DNA from: Papilionanthe hookeriana x Papilionanthe teres
Lineage: Eukaryota; Streptophyta; Magnoliopsida; Asparagales; Orchidaceae
Reading direction: 5' to 3'
Assembly: GCA_022702705.1 (NCBI GenBank)
Contig: CM040421.1
Location: 77,742,121 to 77,806,120, forward strand
DNA: 64,000 nucleotides
How positions within the stretch are numbered: position 1 is the first letter of the stretch; each line of letters opens with the position of its first letter. Shown one piece after another: positions 48,410 through 60,300 of this stretch. Below the pieces are notes generated by a model, which saw only the letters and a list, made by a program, of their open reading frames with translations, was not told the DNA's origin and made no database searches. The position numbers were made by a program, and so were the translations under genes.

Positions 48410-50259
48410 TGATCCATGAAAAAAATACCTATTTTTATGCCTTGATTTTTATCAAAATTTTAAGGATATTATGCTTTAATGAAATGTATTTTTGTGTTTT
48501 GGATGTAGGTGATGCAAAAAAGTTCAAGAAGGAAAAAGAGGATGAAAAAGGAGCAAAAAGGAGCAAAAATGGAGCCAAAATGCAAAATTATCAAAATAAT
48601 TGGTCTGGCGTCTAGGCGCCAGAATCCGACGCCTAAGCGCCAGTTCGATACAGAATTCTGTAAGATTTTTGATGACTTTTCGATGGTTATTTTGACGGTG
48701 TTAGTGGTTATTGTACCATCTAGAAGATTGGCAGTTATTCATGGATTATAAGACATGTGATAAATTGTATTTGGACGCTTGAAAACCGTTAGGATCGCGA
48801 AGAGGTGTGATCCAAAGTGAAGAGGTGCGAAGAACTGGACGCAGAGTCCGGCGCCTAGGCGCCAGATTTCGGCGCCTAGGCGCTAGACACATCTTCTAGA
48901 ATATTCATTAAACATGGACACATTTTGAAGAGGTGCCTCACGACAACCCTTGAAGCCTATAAATAGGAGGCTACTCCTTCAGAGAAAAACGCCCAAAAAC
49001 CACCAACGCCCAACCTCGTCCCCTAGCCCCATAGTTCCATTTAGAGAGAGAGATTAGAGAAATATTTTAAGGGCCATATTTATAGTTTCTTTTATTAATT
49101 AGTGAGTTTATTTTAGAGTTTGTATTGAGAGTATTTGAAGAGTCAGTGCTTTTAAAGTCTATTTACTTTGGAGTCGAAGGATTCGTAGGTTCGATTGGAG
49201 AAACACTCGAGATAAGTATTTGTATTTTGATTCAAAGTTTTATTTATATGTTTTGTTGTTTAAATTCAATGCTGTTCGAGTAGTTACTTTACTTTCTTCT
49301 TTCAATTATGAAAAGATAAATAAGATAATACAAAATTCATTGGAGAATTAAAAATTATATATATTTTTTAAACATTGTGATGATATTAATACCGGATCTT
49401 AATTTATTATTTAAATTGGCTATTTCAATTGTTAAAATCTATTGAAGAGTTTTGAGACCTAGAAGGAGATGAATTCTTAACTAGTAGATATCACATGAAT
49501 CCTTGGGTAGTCGAATGCCTTGTGAGGGTTATTCAAGGTGAAGTTCAAATAGATAGGATGATATTATTTAATGAGATTAGAATTGATAAGTTTTTAGAGT
49601 GACAGGCTAAAATCTTATAATTTGGTTTATAGAGAAGGAAAGGGTCACTAGTAGGGCCGACCATAGCCACCCTTGGACATCTATTAGTGTGAGCCTAGAT
49701 TAACCCATTCTACTAACAATACATCCGGACCTGATCTATAGATTAGCCAATGTTCTTTATACTATCGAGCCAAGGTAAAGAATATGAATGCTTCTATTTG
49801 GCATAATACCATAAATTTATATTCTCCACGAATATTACATTATCTAAAAAGTCTTGGATTAATTGAAAGGAAGAAAGTTGTTTGCTTATTTTTATTTACA
49901 TCAATCATTACTTTATTATTGCTTTATTTCTGCATCTAGTAAATTAAATATCAACTTTTTAACTTTAAAAGAAATACATAAAAATAAAATCAAAATATTT
50001 AAAAAAATATATAATCCTCCTCGCGGGATCGATACTGGGGTCTTTATTTAAAGTCTTATATTACTTGAAGCGATACGTATACTTGCGTAGTACCCCTAGT
50101 GTGTAAAATATTTTTTATAAAATTATATTTATATACACTAGCCACTATTATTATTTGAGTCAAAGTATTGGCTATAACATATTTTTGACAGCATAAATTA
50201 CTGCATTGTTTGGCGATTGCAAACCAAGTTTTTGGTGCATTGCTGCGGATCGAGGGTCA
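48410..50259 (+). repeat. 3' LTR of element A
   Basis: 1,850 bp, TGATCCATG...GAGGGTCA. TATA box CTATAAATAG at 48,958-48,967. Palindrome clusters GGCGCCTAGGCGCC at about 48,606-48,641 and 48,850-48,885. Confidence 0.93.
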
Positions 50260-50264
50260 AGCAC

Positions 50265-50763
50265 CCCTTCAAAATTAATCCAATTCATTATATATGTAGG
50301 AATAACTGTTTATGGAACCATTGGCACTAAAACTTGGTGTCATTGGTGCTTGTTCTCTAGATTTTTCCATCATTGGTGCCATTTTTGCCACCTCGCAGGA
50401 AGCTTCACCGTTTCGCCTCGTTTTATCTCTGTTTTGCCCCGTTTTAGTTCTATTTAGCTCCTAACTATTACACCTACAAGATAAACATGAAAACATAATT
50501 TATTTAAAGTGAAATTTCATTCAAAAATATGTGAGAATGTAAAAAAGATTAACATAGAAAGACATATCAAAATTTATCAGGTCAGAATGTTCTTCCTTGC
50601 TCGTTGTGACTCTAAATTACACCATTTTTTCTTCCTTTTCTCCAAAAGTTCATTTCTCATACATGAAGCCAAAAATATACAAAATGCCTTTCTTTAAAGT
50701 GAAATATCACTAAAATTAAGTATCAAATGTATGTGAAAAAGTAGTCATTTTTTAGGCGTATCA
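50265..50763 (-). repeat. 5' LTR of element M, outer part
   Basis: Continues M's LTR to the right of element A. CCCTTCAAAATTAATCC here joins CTAAGGCAC at 29,602-29,610, as in the unbroken copy at 20,578. The minus strand starts TGATACGCCTAAAAAATGAC at 50,763. Confidence 0.85.
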
Positions 50764-53270
50764 CTTAGCGACCCAAATCCAATCTTAGGGCCTGATAGCC
50801 GACCCGACTTGCTAGTCTAACCCAGTAACTTAGTAGGACTCAATTACTTCACTAGAATAGACTGATTTGGACTCAATCTTGCTGACCAGCAATGGTACAA
50901 ATGGTCTACCACATAAGCTTACATGTCAACTCGTTGGTTTGATCAAGGTTGGACCTGTCCATTCGACCTACGAAATGGCATTAATATGTCAAGGCATGAT
51001 TTGAAATAGAGCAGTGGAAGAATATAAGGGAGCACCCAGCCAACCGAGCCATGTGTGTTTTATGCTTATATTTTTATATAATGTTTTTAAATATAACACA
51101 AAAAAGGGGGGAGGAGGGGGAATAGTTAAAATTCAAAACTCTGGTTTTTTGGTGTAGCAAAACAGATCTCCCCTAAACATATGGGAGGAAGCTCATACGC
51201 ATCAACAAATTTCCATCATATGATCCAAAATCTCAAGGTATATTTTTTAGCAAGAAATGTTCATTTTTTTTTATTAAAAATCATCTAGAACTTCAACTTT
51301 AGCAAACATACAATCAAACTCGCCCACTCAATGAGATGGACCAAACAATACTAAATTTGTTCTAATCTGACTCAGATCAAGCCTCGATTAAGATATTAAA
51401 CCACCTTTGAAAATATTTAGTGCATAAATGGAAACAAATTCCAAATTTGAAAATTTTTAATCAAATTAAGCTACTCAGTAAATTAAATCCAACAATCCTA
51501 ATATCACACAATTCTGACATCATTAAGATGCTTAAATGTTCATAAACCACCAGCTAGTCAAGGAAACCTCCATAAGCCATCCAATTAGAGTGGTATATAT
51601 TGCATTTTTGTTTGCATTCTAAACTATATAAATAGTGCTACCCCTCTCTTAATAGAAACACCAGAGCATGGAGAAGAAAGAGCTAAAGCTCATCATCATT
51701 AATACACCAAGGATTTAGAAATTTCCTTCCACTCCTTTAGCTATCAATCACTATCGTCCACCACCTACCGACCATCATTTTACCATCGTTGATTTCCCTA
51801 TAACGTTGAACACTATTGGGCATCGCGTACTCCTTGTAATGAACCTCCTTATGGAGTCATAAGTTCCATTACAAAATTACAATGTATGCACTCAATAGAG
51901 CAAAATATCATCTAGATAACATACAATGATGCGCTCAGAATACGGTCCAATAAAAATCCCCTATGGAGGTAAGACTCACATATGGTACAATAATGCCTCC
52001 TTAAGAAGGCCTACCAATACACACTGAAAATGATAAATTCTTCTAATCATCTAAAGCCTCTCATCATGTGCCACTACTATAGCTAATGTGACCAATTATG
52101 ACTTACATGGCTTGCAACTCAGGCTTCTCTCATCTCCAACCTCTACGAACTATGAGCATCATCACAACTCACCAATATGACCCACATGATCAACTATGAC
52201 CTATCACAACTAGTTCAACTTTTAGCTTTAGCCTCTACACCCTACAGACATTACATATCATGTGTTACTTCTAACTCTGACCTCTACGACCTACAAATCT
52301 TATCGCAAGTAGTGAATCTCTCAACTCTAGGCTATGCGGCTTGCGGACATTATTACACATTGTGCAACTCTTAACTCAGATATATGTGGCTTGCAGATGT
52401 TATCACAGCCAGTTCATCTCTCAACGCAGGCCTTTACGACCTACAGACATTATCACAGCTTGGAAACACCTATCTCTGGTGTTAGCGGCCTAAGTATGTT
52501 ATCACAACTCATGCAGTTCCCGACTCTAGGCCATGTAGCCTACAAATGTCATCAAAGATCACTACGACCCATTTCAACAACGATGACTTGTGTGGCCTAC
52601 AGCTCATACAGCTCCTGACTCCTGCCGCTAGGCTTTAGAATGTCATTACAGCCACCACTACACGCTACATGACAAACAATGACCCACAATCTCGCAGCTC
52701 GTATAGCTCACAGCTCCAACCTCTGCGGCCAACCGATGTTATTACAAATCAACACTATGACCTACATGGCTCAAAGCTTCTGCATCTTCATTCTATTTGC
52801 TTTATGGCCAATCGATGCTCTTGAAGCAACCATGTGTAATGTGGTCAAGTACTGCCATGACCTTCAACAATGACAGATAAGTGAAGGAGGTTCTTCAACT
52901 ACCATCAATATTATTCACAGTGGACTACTGCCTCCATAACAATCGAGTGCGGCCGTTGCAGCTTTCATCACCGAGAACTACATTAATTACAACTTGACAA
53001 CAACTATTATAGATGAACTAATGTTGTGTGATTATAATGATCAACTTTGTAACTTTATTTTCCCTAACTCAGAAGAAGAGTGAACATTTGTTCTCACTAT
53101 TTATATTAGATTAATTGAACTAGGCTAGACTCCATGAATTTTTCCTCTTTATAGGGTTTTCACATAAAATTTGATGAGTTTCTTTTTGTTTACTTCTCTT
53201 TTATCTATGCAGTGTTGAACTATCGTTCAATGATACTTGAAATTATTACTTTACCATCACGGACCTTATG
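50764..53270 (+). repeat. unclassified promoter-bearing repeat, LTR-like
   Basis: A purine-rich run (AAAAAAGGGGGGAGGAGGGGG) at about 51,100-51,121 resembles a polypurine tract. A TATA box CTATATAAATAG follows at 51,624-51,635, then a C/A-rich leader, a 50-bp minisatellite and an AT-rich end. No coding domain is seen. The order suggests the 3' end of an LTR element (PPT, then LTR), but LTR borders and a target duplication could not be set. Confidence 0.4.
52080..52880. repeat. 50-bp minisatellite
   Basis: The landmark CTACAGACATTATCAC (with variants) starts at about 52,242, 52,291, 52,341, 52,391, 52,441, 52,491 and 52,541, a 50-bp period. More diverged units extend to both sides. ORFs here (52,177-52,618) arise from the repeat. 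Confidence 0.88.
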
Positions 53271-53300
53271 ACAAGCCATTTATCTATTTATTTATCCACC

Positions 53301-53301
<1 letters not shown>

Positions 53302-53331
<30 letters not shown>
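53302..53331. repeat. (GATA)n microsatellite
   Basis: TAGATAGATAGATAGATAAA followed by TAGATAGAT. Confidence 0.9.
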
Positions 53332-53989
53332 TGGATAATTTAAATCTAAAGCCGAACAAAAAAAAATACAATGAAACTATTTTAGTAAATTGGATGACTC
53401 TATCAATTATTTTAATATTAAAACTATTATTTAGATAAATTTGTTTTTCAAGGACGCATTTTTCTATTGGATCTATTATCTTTGTTAAATAGATTTTACT
53501 GCATCTTAATTTAGCATCCAATCCAAATTCTCCGTTAAGCCTTTCGATTTGAATCCTTCCGGTTTTATAAATTTTAATAGTTCCCTTCAACGACCAGTGG
53601 TTGATAGACTATAGTGTACGGCATTATCGTCATTTATTATTTTCAGTGAAATCTCGTATTTAGTTATTTGTTCTAGGGTTTAACTGTCATTGAACATTTC
53701 CTTAGCTCTCCGTGAGCACGATGTCAGCTAGCGTCATCTTCAGCCTGCGATTAAATTACCAAACCACCCTTCCTCCCTATGTAATTTCATAGTAAGATTT
53801 ATAAATTAATACCACTCAATTGTTATGTATATATATATATTATCTTTAATACTCATTGAAAGGTGTATTTTAATTTTTAAGACGTAAAATAATAATAAAT
53901 ATAAAAAGGCAAATTATGATATTATATTTGTAATTACGTAGGAATTGGGTGGTATGCATCTAAATGCCCATGAAAAAAAAGCCCCTCGT
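53332..53989. other. AT-rich intergenic sequence
   Basis: No ORF with recognisable content. A short (TA)n lies at about 53,828-53,842. Nothing else is seen. Confidence 0.6.
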
Positions 53990-54185
53990 CAGATTCTGAG
54001 TGCGTTTTGGCCAGTTTTTTGCTGCAGTAGCATTTTTAAAACGCCGCATCACCTTTTAAAAATTATGTTTGGGCATCTAATCCGAAAATATAATTGGTTT
54101 TTATACTAAACACGAAATACAAATTTCTTGTTTCCAAATAAATAATTTATCTGGATAAACATAACCTACTCCAAATAAACCCTCT
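53990..54185. repeat. small interspersed repeat, copy 1 (MITE-like)
   Basis: Shares GTTTGGGCATCTAATCCG, then AATTGGTTTTTATACTAAAC, with copy 2 at 54,600-54,800 (GTTTGTGCAGCTTATCCG, TAGTTGGTTTTTTACGCTAAAC). The class is unknown, since terminal inverted repeats are not clear. Confidence 0.45.
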
Positions 54186-54599
54186 TATCAGCATGACTGC
54201 AGAAAGGAAATATGCATAAATCTCGTGATTCATGTGGTCTGTTAAGTTAACAGCAAATGTTCTACAGTGCTAGCGTCGTATAAAGTTGCGATTTGCAATG
54301 TACAGTTTAGCCTGCTAAAAAAAAGGATTTATAAATCAAACCATGCTATAAATAGTTTTCCAACGTGCAACTTGCCTTCCGTAGGATGCCATATGGACCA
54401 TATAATTTATATTTGCGACTATATTTATGGAAACATTAGGAAAGCGAAATATTTTCCTTTTGAGTCCAGATCATCTGGATTCCGTATAATAACTTTTGAT
54501 TAGGCTTTTAGTTAATAGCTGAGCTTAGATGACAAGCAATCTACAAGAATTAAAAATTTTAAAATAAAAATAAAAATAGATATAATAGTTTTAAAATAG

Positions 54600-54800
54600 A
54601 CTAGGGTAAGATTGGAGCAGCTTAACTGCTGCGGCAGAATTTTGAAAATGTCGTTTCACAGTTTGTAAATTACGTTTGTGCAGCTTATCCGAAAAGGTAG
54701 TTGGTTTTTTACGCTAAACGCGTAACACAGATCGAACCCCGTGATATGTATTTTCAAACGATTTATTTGAATAAGCAGAAGCTGTTTCAAACGTATGAAC
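54600..54800. repeat. small interspersed repeat, copy 2 (MITE-like)
   Basis: Diverged copy of the repeat at 53,990, same orientation, about 610 bp downstream. It also contains GGAGCAGCTTAACTGCTGC, a short inverted motif. No terminal inverted repeat or target duplication was established. Confidence 0.45.
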
Positions 54801-55174
54801 ATGTTAATTGAAATTTTGAAAGTCTTTTGGTATTAATTGCTCATAGAAATGATAATAAATTAACCATACCAGCCTAATTTCTCCTCTAATTAATTATTAT
54901 TTTTGAGTTCGGCACTGTAGTTGGCTTCATCGATCAGTTTTTTAAGCATGTTTATATTTTTTCGCGCTTCTCATGATTAAGACATTTTTTATATTTAATA
55001 GTTGGGTTATTTTTGTAAATTTCAAATAATATTTATTTTGGGAATTATTTAAAAATAATCAGCTAATCATGAGATTTTAAGTAAATTTTAGTTGTTATTG
55101 TAATGCCATTGGAACTTTTATATTTAAAGTGTTGCCATTTTCTCAAAGTAAATTTCATCTGATAACTAAGACAT
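54801..55174. other. AT-rich intergenic sequence
   Basis: No gene or repeat recognised. Confidence 0.6.
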
Positions 55175-55655
55175 GAAGGCTCTGTTTGGCGCAACTGCAG
55201 TTGCTCAGTTTTTAACTGCAGATTATTGCTTCAGAAATTCATTGTGGGAAGCAATTACGAGAAAGTTGAGTGTCTATTTGGTGCAGTTGTGTGAAAACAG
55301 CTGTGGGATAGCTGTTTCTGAGAAAATAACTAATTTACCCCTATTGAGTAAAACTGTTTAAAAAAAGAAATTAAGCACCACATTCTCGTAACTTTAGAAA
55401 CAGAAATTCATTTCTAAACATAACAGAAAGTGCTAAAAAAATTTTTATTTAGAATATTAAACATATACAATAGATTCTTATGTATTTATATTTCTAACAC
55501 ATAAACTATATTTTTTAGAAAAATTTTCATAATATTTAAGAAGACTTGCATAAGGATTGAGTTTTTTAATTGTACTCAAGTAAATGAAGTGCTAGATACG
55601 TAAGGCAACCAAACGCTCAGCTCCAGAGAGCCTTATACCAAGCTCATAAGGCAAC
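55175..55655. repeat. possible MITE with GTTTGG-type end
   Basis: The left part reads AAGGCTCTGTTTGGCGCAAC and the right part AAGGCAACCAAACGCTCAGC, then AGAGAGCCTTA. The opposed GTTTGG/CCAAAC and GGCTCT/AGAGCC motifs suggest imperfect inverted ends. It contains an internal related stretch at 55,272 (CTATTTGGTGCAGTTGTGTG). The exact ends are uncertain. Confidence 0.35.
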
Positions 55656-55731
55656 CAAACACGTATTAGAAGATCTAACAGGTTTGTGATGGCTTCCAGA
55701 TGCCAACAAGGAAACCATGGCAGCAAACATT

Positions 55732-55797
55732 AAAAACTCATGTTAAATATATAATTCAATCAATGTGAAAACTCATGTTAAATATATAATTCAACCA
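55732..55797. repeat. two-copy 36-bp tandem duplication
   Basis: AAAACTCATGTTAAATATAT plus AATTCAA occurs twice. AAACCATGGCAGC and GATGGCTTCCAGA flank both sides in swapped order. Confidence 0.8.
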
Positions 55798-56730
55798 TTG
55801 CAAACCATGGCAGCGATGGCTTCCAGATTTCCTTTAACAAGAACATACTTTTCATGCATTACAACATTGAGCCACAAGCAAAAATAAAGTGGCACTTTCT
55901 ATACACTTATGGTCACATGATAAAACAACATTGAAATACCACAAGTGTTTTCCATTCTCTAGAATTTCAAGGCTCCATCTGACCCATGAAACATATGAAG
56001 CCACCAATCCACATAACATTCCTTTGGGGAGTTTGTACATAACATTCCTGTCTTATCATTTGTACAGAACATTCCCTTGGGGAGTTCATTTCCGATATAA
56101 GGAACTATGAATTATCAAGGATTGCCTGTGGCTATTTTGCATCACATATCAATGTCGAACTCATTAATTATCAATGCCGAACTCAAAGTCCAGCTATTTC
56201 AAATCAATGTACCCAAATCAAGTTATGTTGATTTATTCAACCCAAATTCAGCAAAATATACATGAAAGTTAGACCTAAAAAAAATTATCTATCTCTTCTA
56301 AATTTGAAAAGCATGTTTAACATTACTCAATCGAAGGTAAAACTAAAGGCATCAATTATTTCCACTCTAATGAAATAAACAAAGAAGCTTATGCCTTCTT
56401 GTGCTTAAGGATTGCCTCATAACCATTTTTATAGAAGTCATGATGCTTTAAAACAGAGGGAGAAAAAAAGAGAAAGAGAAATAAAGCTCAAATGAACAGA
56501 GAAGCTCCAAGTTACTGCTAAAAAAATGCAGAAATTTGTATAGCATACTCCAATAAAACTCGAATATAATCAAACTGCTCGCAGATCAATTTGTGTAGCC
56601 CAACAAGAATGAAAAGCAACTCCAACAAAAATCGCAAGACATGAATGGTAACAGGACAGGGATAACCGAAATGCACAACCCCAAATCCCCTACAAATCGC
56701 AAGACAGAATCAAGGTCCGGCAAAAATAAC
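55798..56730. other. spacer, possibly intron of the minus-strand transcript
   Basis: No coding exon recognised on either strand. If the first exon at 56,860-57,140 is real, this would be its downstream intron or 3' part. Confidence 0.35.
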
Positions 56731-56766
56731 AGGGAAGAAGGAAGAAGGAAGAAGGAAGAAGGAAGA
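56731..56766. repeat. (GGAAGAA)n microsatellite
   Basis: Five near-identical GGAAGAA units. The minus ORF spanning it (56,846-56,586) is an artefact. Confidence 0.9.
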
Positions 56767-56859
56767 ACAGATAAAAGGCATAAGGCAGAGAAGAAAAACC
56801 CCCCATAAAATTCGCCAGACATACCCGCAAAACGAAAGAGAAGCACGAATTTGCCATAC

Positions 56860-57140
56860 CTGAAGGAGGTCTGCTTAGGGTTTGCGAGAGAAGAGATAGC
56901 AGGGAAGCAGCGAGAGGGTGACCGAAAGCGGGGTAAAGGGTAAAAAACTCACGGGGCGAAGCAGGAGCAGGAAAAGAGGCGCGCGGGGCAAATTCACATT
57001 TACCATATGCGAAAGCTGAGGTCGCGAAGTCGATCCCGCGGCCGACTTTTCGCCAAATTTGACTTCATGTCGCCGCAAAGTCTCGCGTCAAATAGGAGTT
57101 TTTCGTGCTCCAACGCCGCGCCAAACGAAGCCGAAGTAAA
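56860..57140 (-). promoter_or_regulatory. CpG-rich promoter and candidate non-coding first exon
   Basis: The minus strand is GC- and CpG-rich at 57,140-56,950 (for example GGCCGCGGGATCGACTTCGC). It then has a pyrimidine-rich stretch, CGCAAACCCTAAGC (common in plant 5' UTRs), and a good 5' splice site CTTCAG|GTATGG with the exon end at 56,860. No start codon with a sustained frame follows before 55,800. This is either a 5' UTR exon of a gene whose coding part is not recognisable here, or a non-coding RNA. Confidence 0.45.
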
Positions 57141-57246
57141 TAGTGAAGTATTTCTCTTGGCAATCTCGCCACAGATGGAAGCTGTCAAGTCAATCAAACC
57201 ATCAATTAGTCGAGTCAAAATCCTCACTTCACCATTTAGTCTGTGG

Positions 57247-57268
57247 CTCTCTCTCTCTCTCTCTCTCA
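57247..57268. repeat. (CT)n microsatellite
   Basis: About 11 CT units on the plus strand, equal to GA on the strand of the candidate promoter, about 110 bp upstream of the CpG patch. Confidence 0.9.
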
Positions 57269-57312
57269 AGTTTCCATGGATGGTCAAACTCTATTTGAGG
57301 CTTGAACCATAA

Positions 57313-60300
57313 GTTAAAAGATGTCATATGAAGTTCTATTGAGATACATTTGTATTTTATGTAAAACATATTCTTCTTTAGAATAATAGACCAATGATGC
57401 AATTTTTATAAGAATCAATAAAATAATACAGTGTAATAAAGTTTTTTGATGAATTCAAAACATTAAAGAAATGTTCGTGATGGTGATCTTCTAGTTAGAA
57501 TAAGGGTTGTAAAAGAACTATAAATACTTAATGTATGGAAGAGCTCAGAAGTATGTGGAAAATAGTGAGCAGTTTAATAAAATATAATTGTAGGAATGCC
57601 AGGACTTATCCAAGTTGAGCTAATCAAGGATAATATCAAATTTGATTTTAAAGAATAAATTCTATTTGTGGTAAATGGCTTGAAATCACCATGGAAGGTT
57701 AGTTTTGGATTTGTACTTATGATCTAAATAAGATGGTTAGAATTGTTAGAATCTGACTAGGTATGAAGTAATAATAAACAAGATTAAGTTCTAGTTTTAA
57801 CTTGGCTTAAAGCCAGATACAAGAATTATGAATGGTATTGGAGCTTGGGTGGGGTGGTGGTTGATCTTAGAGAAGTCTTAAGATGTGTAGTAAGACGTTT
57901 CGATGATTCAGCACGGGAGCTTAAGAGTGGAGAGAAATTAAATTTAAAATAGAATGAAAAAATTTTATCACACCAAAAAAATTCAGATTGTAAGCATCTA
58001 AGTCACTAGCGAAAGAGAATGCAATTTTTCACTCATAAGATTTCATTTAGCACAAGATATTATATTTCATATCAATACATTTTATAAGCAATTGTTGGCT
58101 CTTGAACCATTATCAATTGGACAAATGTTTTGGAGGCAAAGATGGCCTATTAATTGCGAAAGAGATTTTCAACACTTTCATTGATTTAACAAGATTTCTT
58201 TTTTAAGGACTAAGCTCTATGTTAATTCAAAATGATTCAAAATTAAAATTAAAAAATTAAAATTACATTTTGGTAATTCTAGCATTCAGTATTTACTTAA
58301 AGCTCTTGTTCAATGATTTTTGCTACTTTAATTATTTGATGTTACTTATATAATAGGTATAATGGCAAATTTAAATTTTCTGCTTGATTTGCTACATTGA
58401 TTCCCTCCAAGTTCAATTGAGTTCTACTCCAAAAAAATTAAAATCGAAATAATCTTCTAGTAATTATGATGCTCACATTTCCAACATAGTGCATGCCTTT
58501 CATTTGTCATTAATTGATTTCTTATTCTTCTAATAAAATATAAATGATACTTAGTAATGAAAAAGGCACACCAAAATGAGGTAAATTCATGTGAAAAGAA
58601 AATTTAATGATTTTTTCTTTGGCATTTTAATTTCTTTGAAATAAGCTATGATTTTTCTATCAAAATATTTTAAACAAATAAAATCATAAGTGTAAATATA
58701 CCATTAATTTTCTTGAGAAAAATATTATAAAGATAAGTTTTTATAAATCATAAGATTATTCGTAATTTTTTTTATCTTACAAAGGTTAGTCCTTACAACA
58801 TATGATTCTTATATCATAACGTGAATTCATAACATAAGTGCTTGAGTCTGTAGATGGAACTGCTAAATATATCCATTAACTTATATAACAAGCAAGATCA
58901 AGATTCTTGAGTAATTTTTAACACCAATACAATCATATGGTAATATTTTCCATCACATAATTAAGAAGATAAAGATTTGAGACAATTTAATTAAATTTAA
59001 ATTCAAAGAAAAGAAAGTGCAAATTGATTTTATAATGATTTGGCACCAAGATTGTCATTCTTACGAGTTCTCCTCTCAATTTTTTATTACTCTCTTTTTA
59101 AGCTACCATAAAGCAAAAAACCCAATGTCCTTCACAGTCAGAGATGAAATCTCTCACCCACATTATAATATAGTGGAGAAGACCACAAAACAACCAATAA
59201 AATAAAACAATATTTTTTAATTTCAAATAAATTATGGAAAAAAAAATCAAAATGACATGCAATTCATTTAAATATTTCTTTTGAACATCAAATGCATGTC
59301 TTAAACTTATGTTACAAACTTCATTAAAGTTAATATTATATTAAAAAAATTTAATAAATTAAATATTCCAAAAATTTAAATTACTTAAAATGAGTTAAAA
59401 TGTTTATGAGAGATTTTTTATCTCCTTTAAACCTTCACAATATTTTAATATAATTGGAATTTATCTTATTATTATGTTTTTCCAATCAATAAATAATATA
59501 AAATTCAAAATTTCTAGAATTTTTTGTGGTATCATCTCTGGCTTTAGAAATTAATTGCATGAAGCTTTGAAGTTATTTGAATATATAATTAACTTAAAAC
59601 TCAAATAAAATAATTAATTCAACGAACCCTAAATATAATTAATATAAAAGCTAAGTTATATAAATTCATCGTTTATAAGTTTTTTAGATATTGTGAAGTA
59701 TCACCTAACTTCTTTGGTGAGCTGAACTCTTCATTATAACTTAAATATTGTGAATGATAAGATTCATTTGAAAATTAGACTTTCATGAAATTCTATAGAA
59801 CACGAAAAATAAAATTGAAACTCCATGCCTTAAATTCAAATAAAAAGCTAAAAAAATAATTATTTAAATTTTGAACCCCTTTTATATTAAATTAAATTTC
59901 CTTATATTGAAGAATAAAATAAATTAAATTGACTAGAAAGATAGCCACTTAGCTTGGTATGCCTTTTATAATAGATAGAACATAAGCACTAAATTTTTAG
60001 TCTCTGTTTATTAGATTTATATATATGATTGTTAAGATGTTATATATGATGTTATATTGTGTTTTGATACTTCAATGTGTTGTTAAGAAATATTGAATAC
60101 ATATGCTTTCTCAAGCTAACATTTATTTCATAGAGGCTGTTGTGCAATTTTTAAGATTTTACCAACATAAATTTTAAATATATGAAATTTTTTGAAAGGA
60201 TTATCATATTTAAGATAATAAAGGTTGAATCAAATGATCCCTTGAGATGTGAAGGCTGCTTCTATAGTAAATGAGTGCACCTTTTATGACGATTTTGATA

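Larger units (their letters stand above)
29611..50259 (+). mobile_element. element A: Athila-type retrotransposon, nearly full length, carrying insert Y
   Basis: TG...CA LTRs at both ends, a tRNA-Asp PBS, gag, protease, RT, RNase H, integrase and an env-position ORF in order. The flanks are GGCAC (29,606-29,610) and AGCAC (50,260-50,264), a 5-bp duplication with one change. The empty site is visible in M's other LTR at about 20,578-20,590. Without Y the element would be about 13.4 kb, a usual size for Athila. All ORFs carry stops or shifts. By eye the two LTRs are about 93% identical over the first 260 bp. Confidence 0.9.
19791..50763 (-). mobile_element. element M: pol-less Athila-like retrotransposon, interrupted
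   Basis: Read on the minus strand the pieces are: 5' LTR 50,763-50,265 continuing 29,610-28,181; PBS region; gag relic and post-gag leader 28,080-26,096; 3' leader 22,813-21,102; 3' LTR 21,101-19,791. P splits the internal part and A splits the 5' LTR. Flanks of both insertions join cleanly when the inserts are removed, with 5-bp duplications. No RT, RNase H or integrase is present. The far end of the 3' LTR is missing, at its junction with block X. Confidence 0.8.

Noticed and set aside
52177..52618. ORFs of 65 and 94 aa
   Set aside because: Produced by the 50-bp minisatellite; successive units fall in shifting frames.
56586..56846. 86-aa hydrophobic minus-strand ORF
   Set aside because: Half of it is translation of the GGAAGAA microsatellite; no supporting signal.
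57000..57312. opposed 95-aa and 101-aa ORFs
   Set aside because: Both cover the CT microsatellite and CpG patch; composition explains the open frames and no domain is visible.
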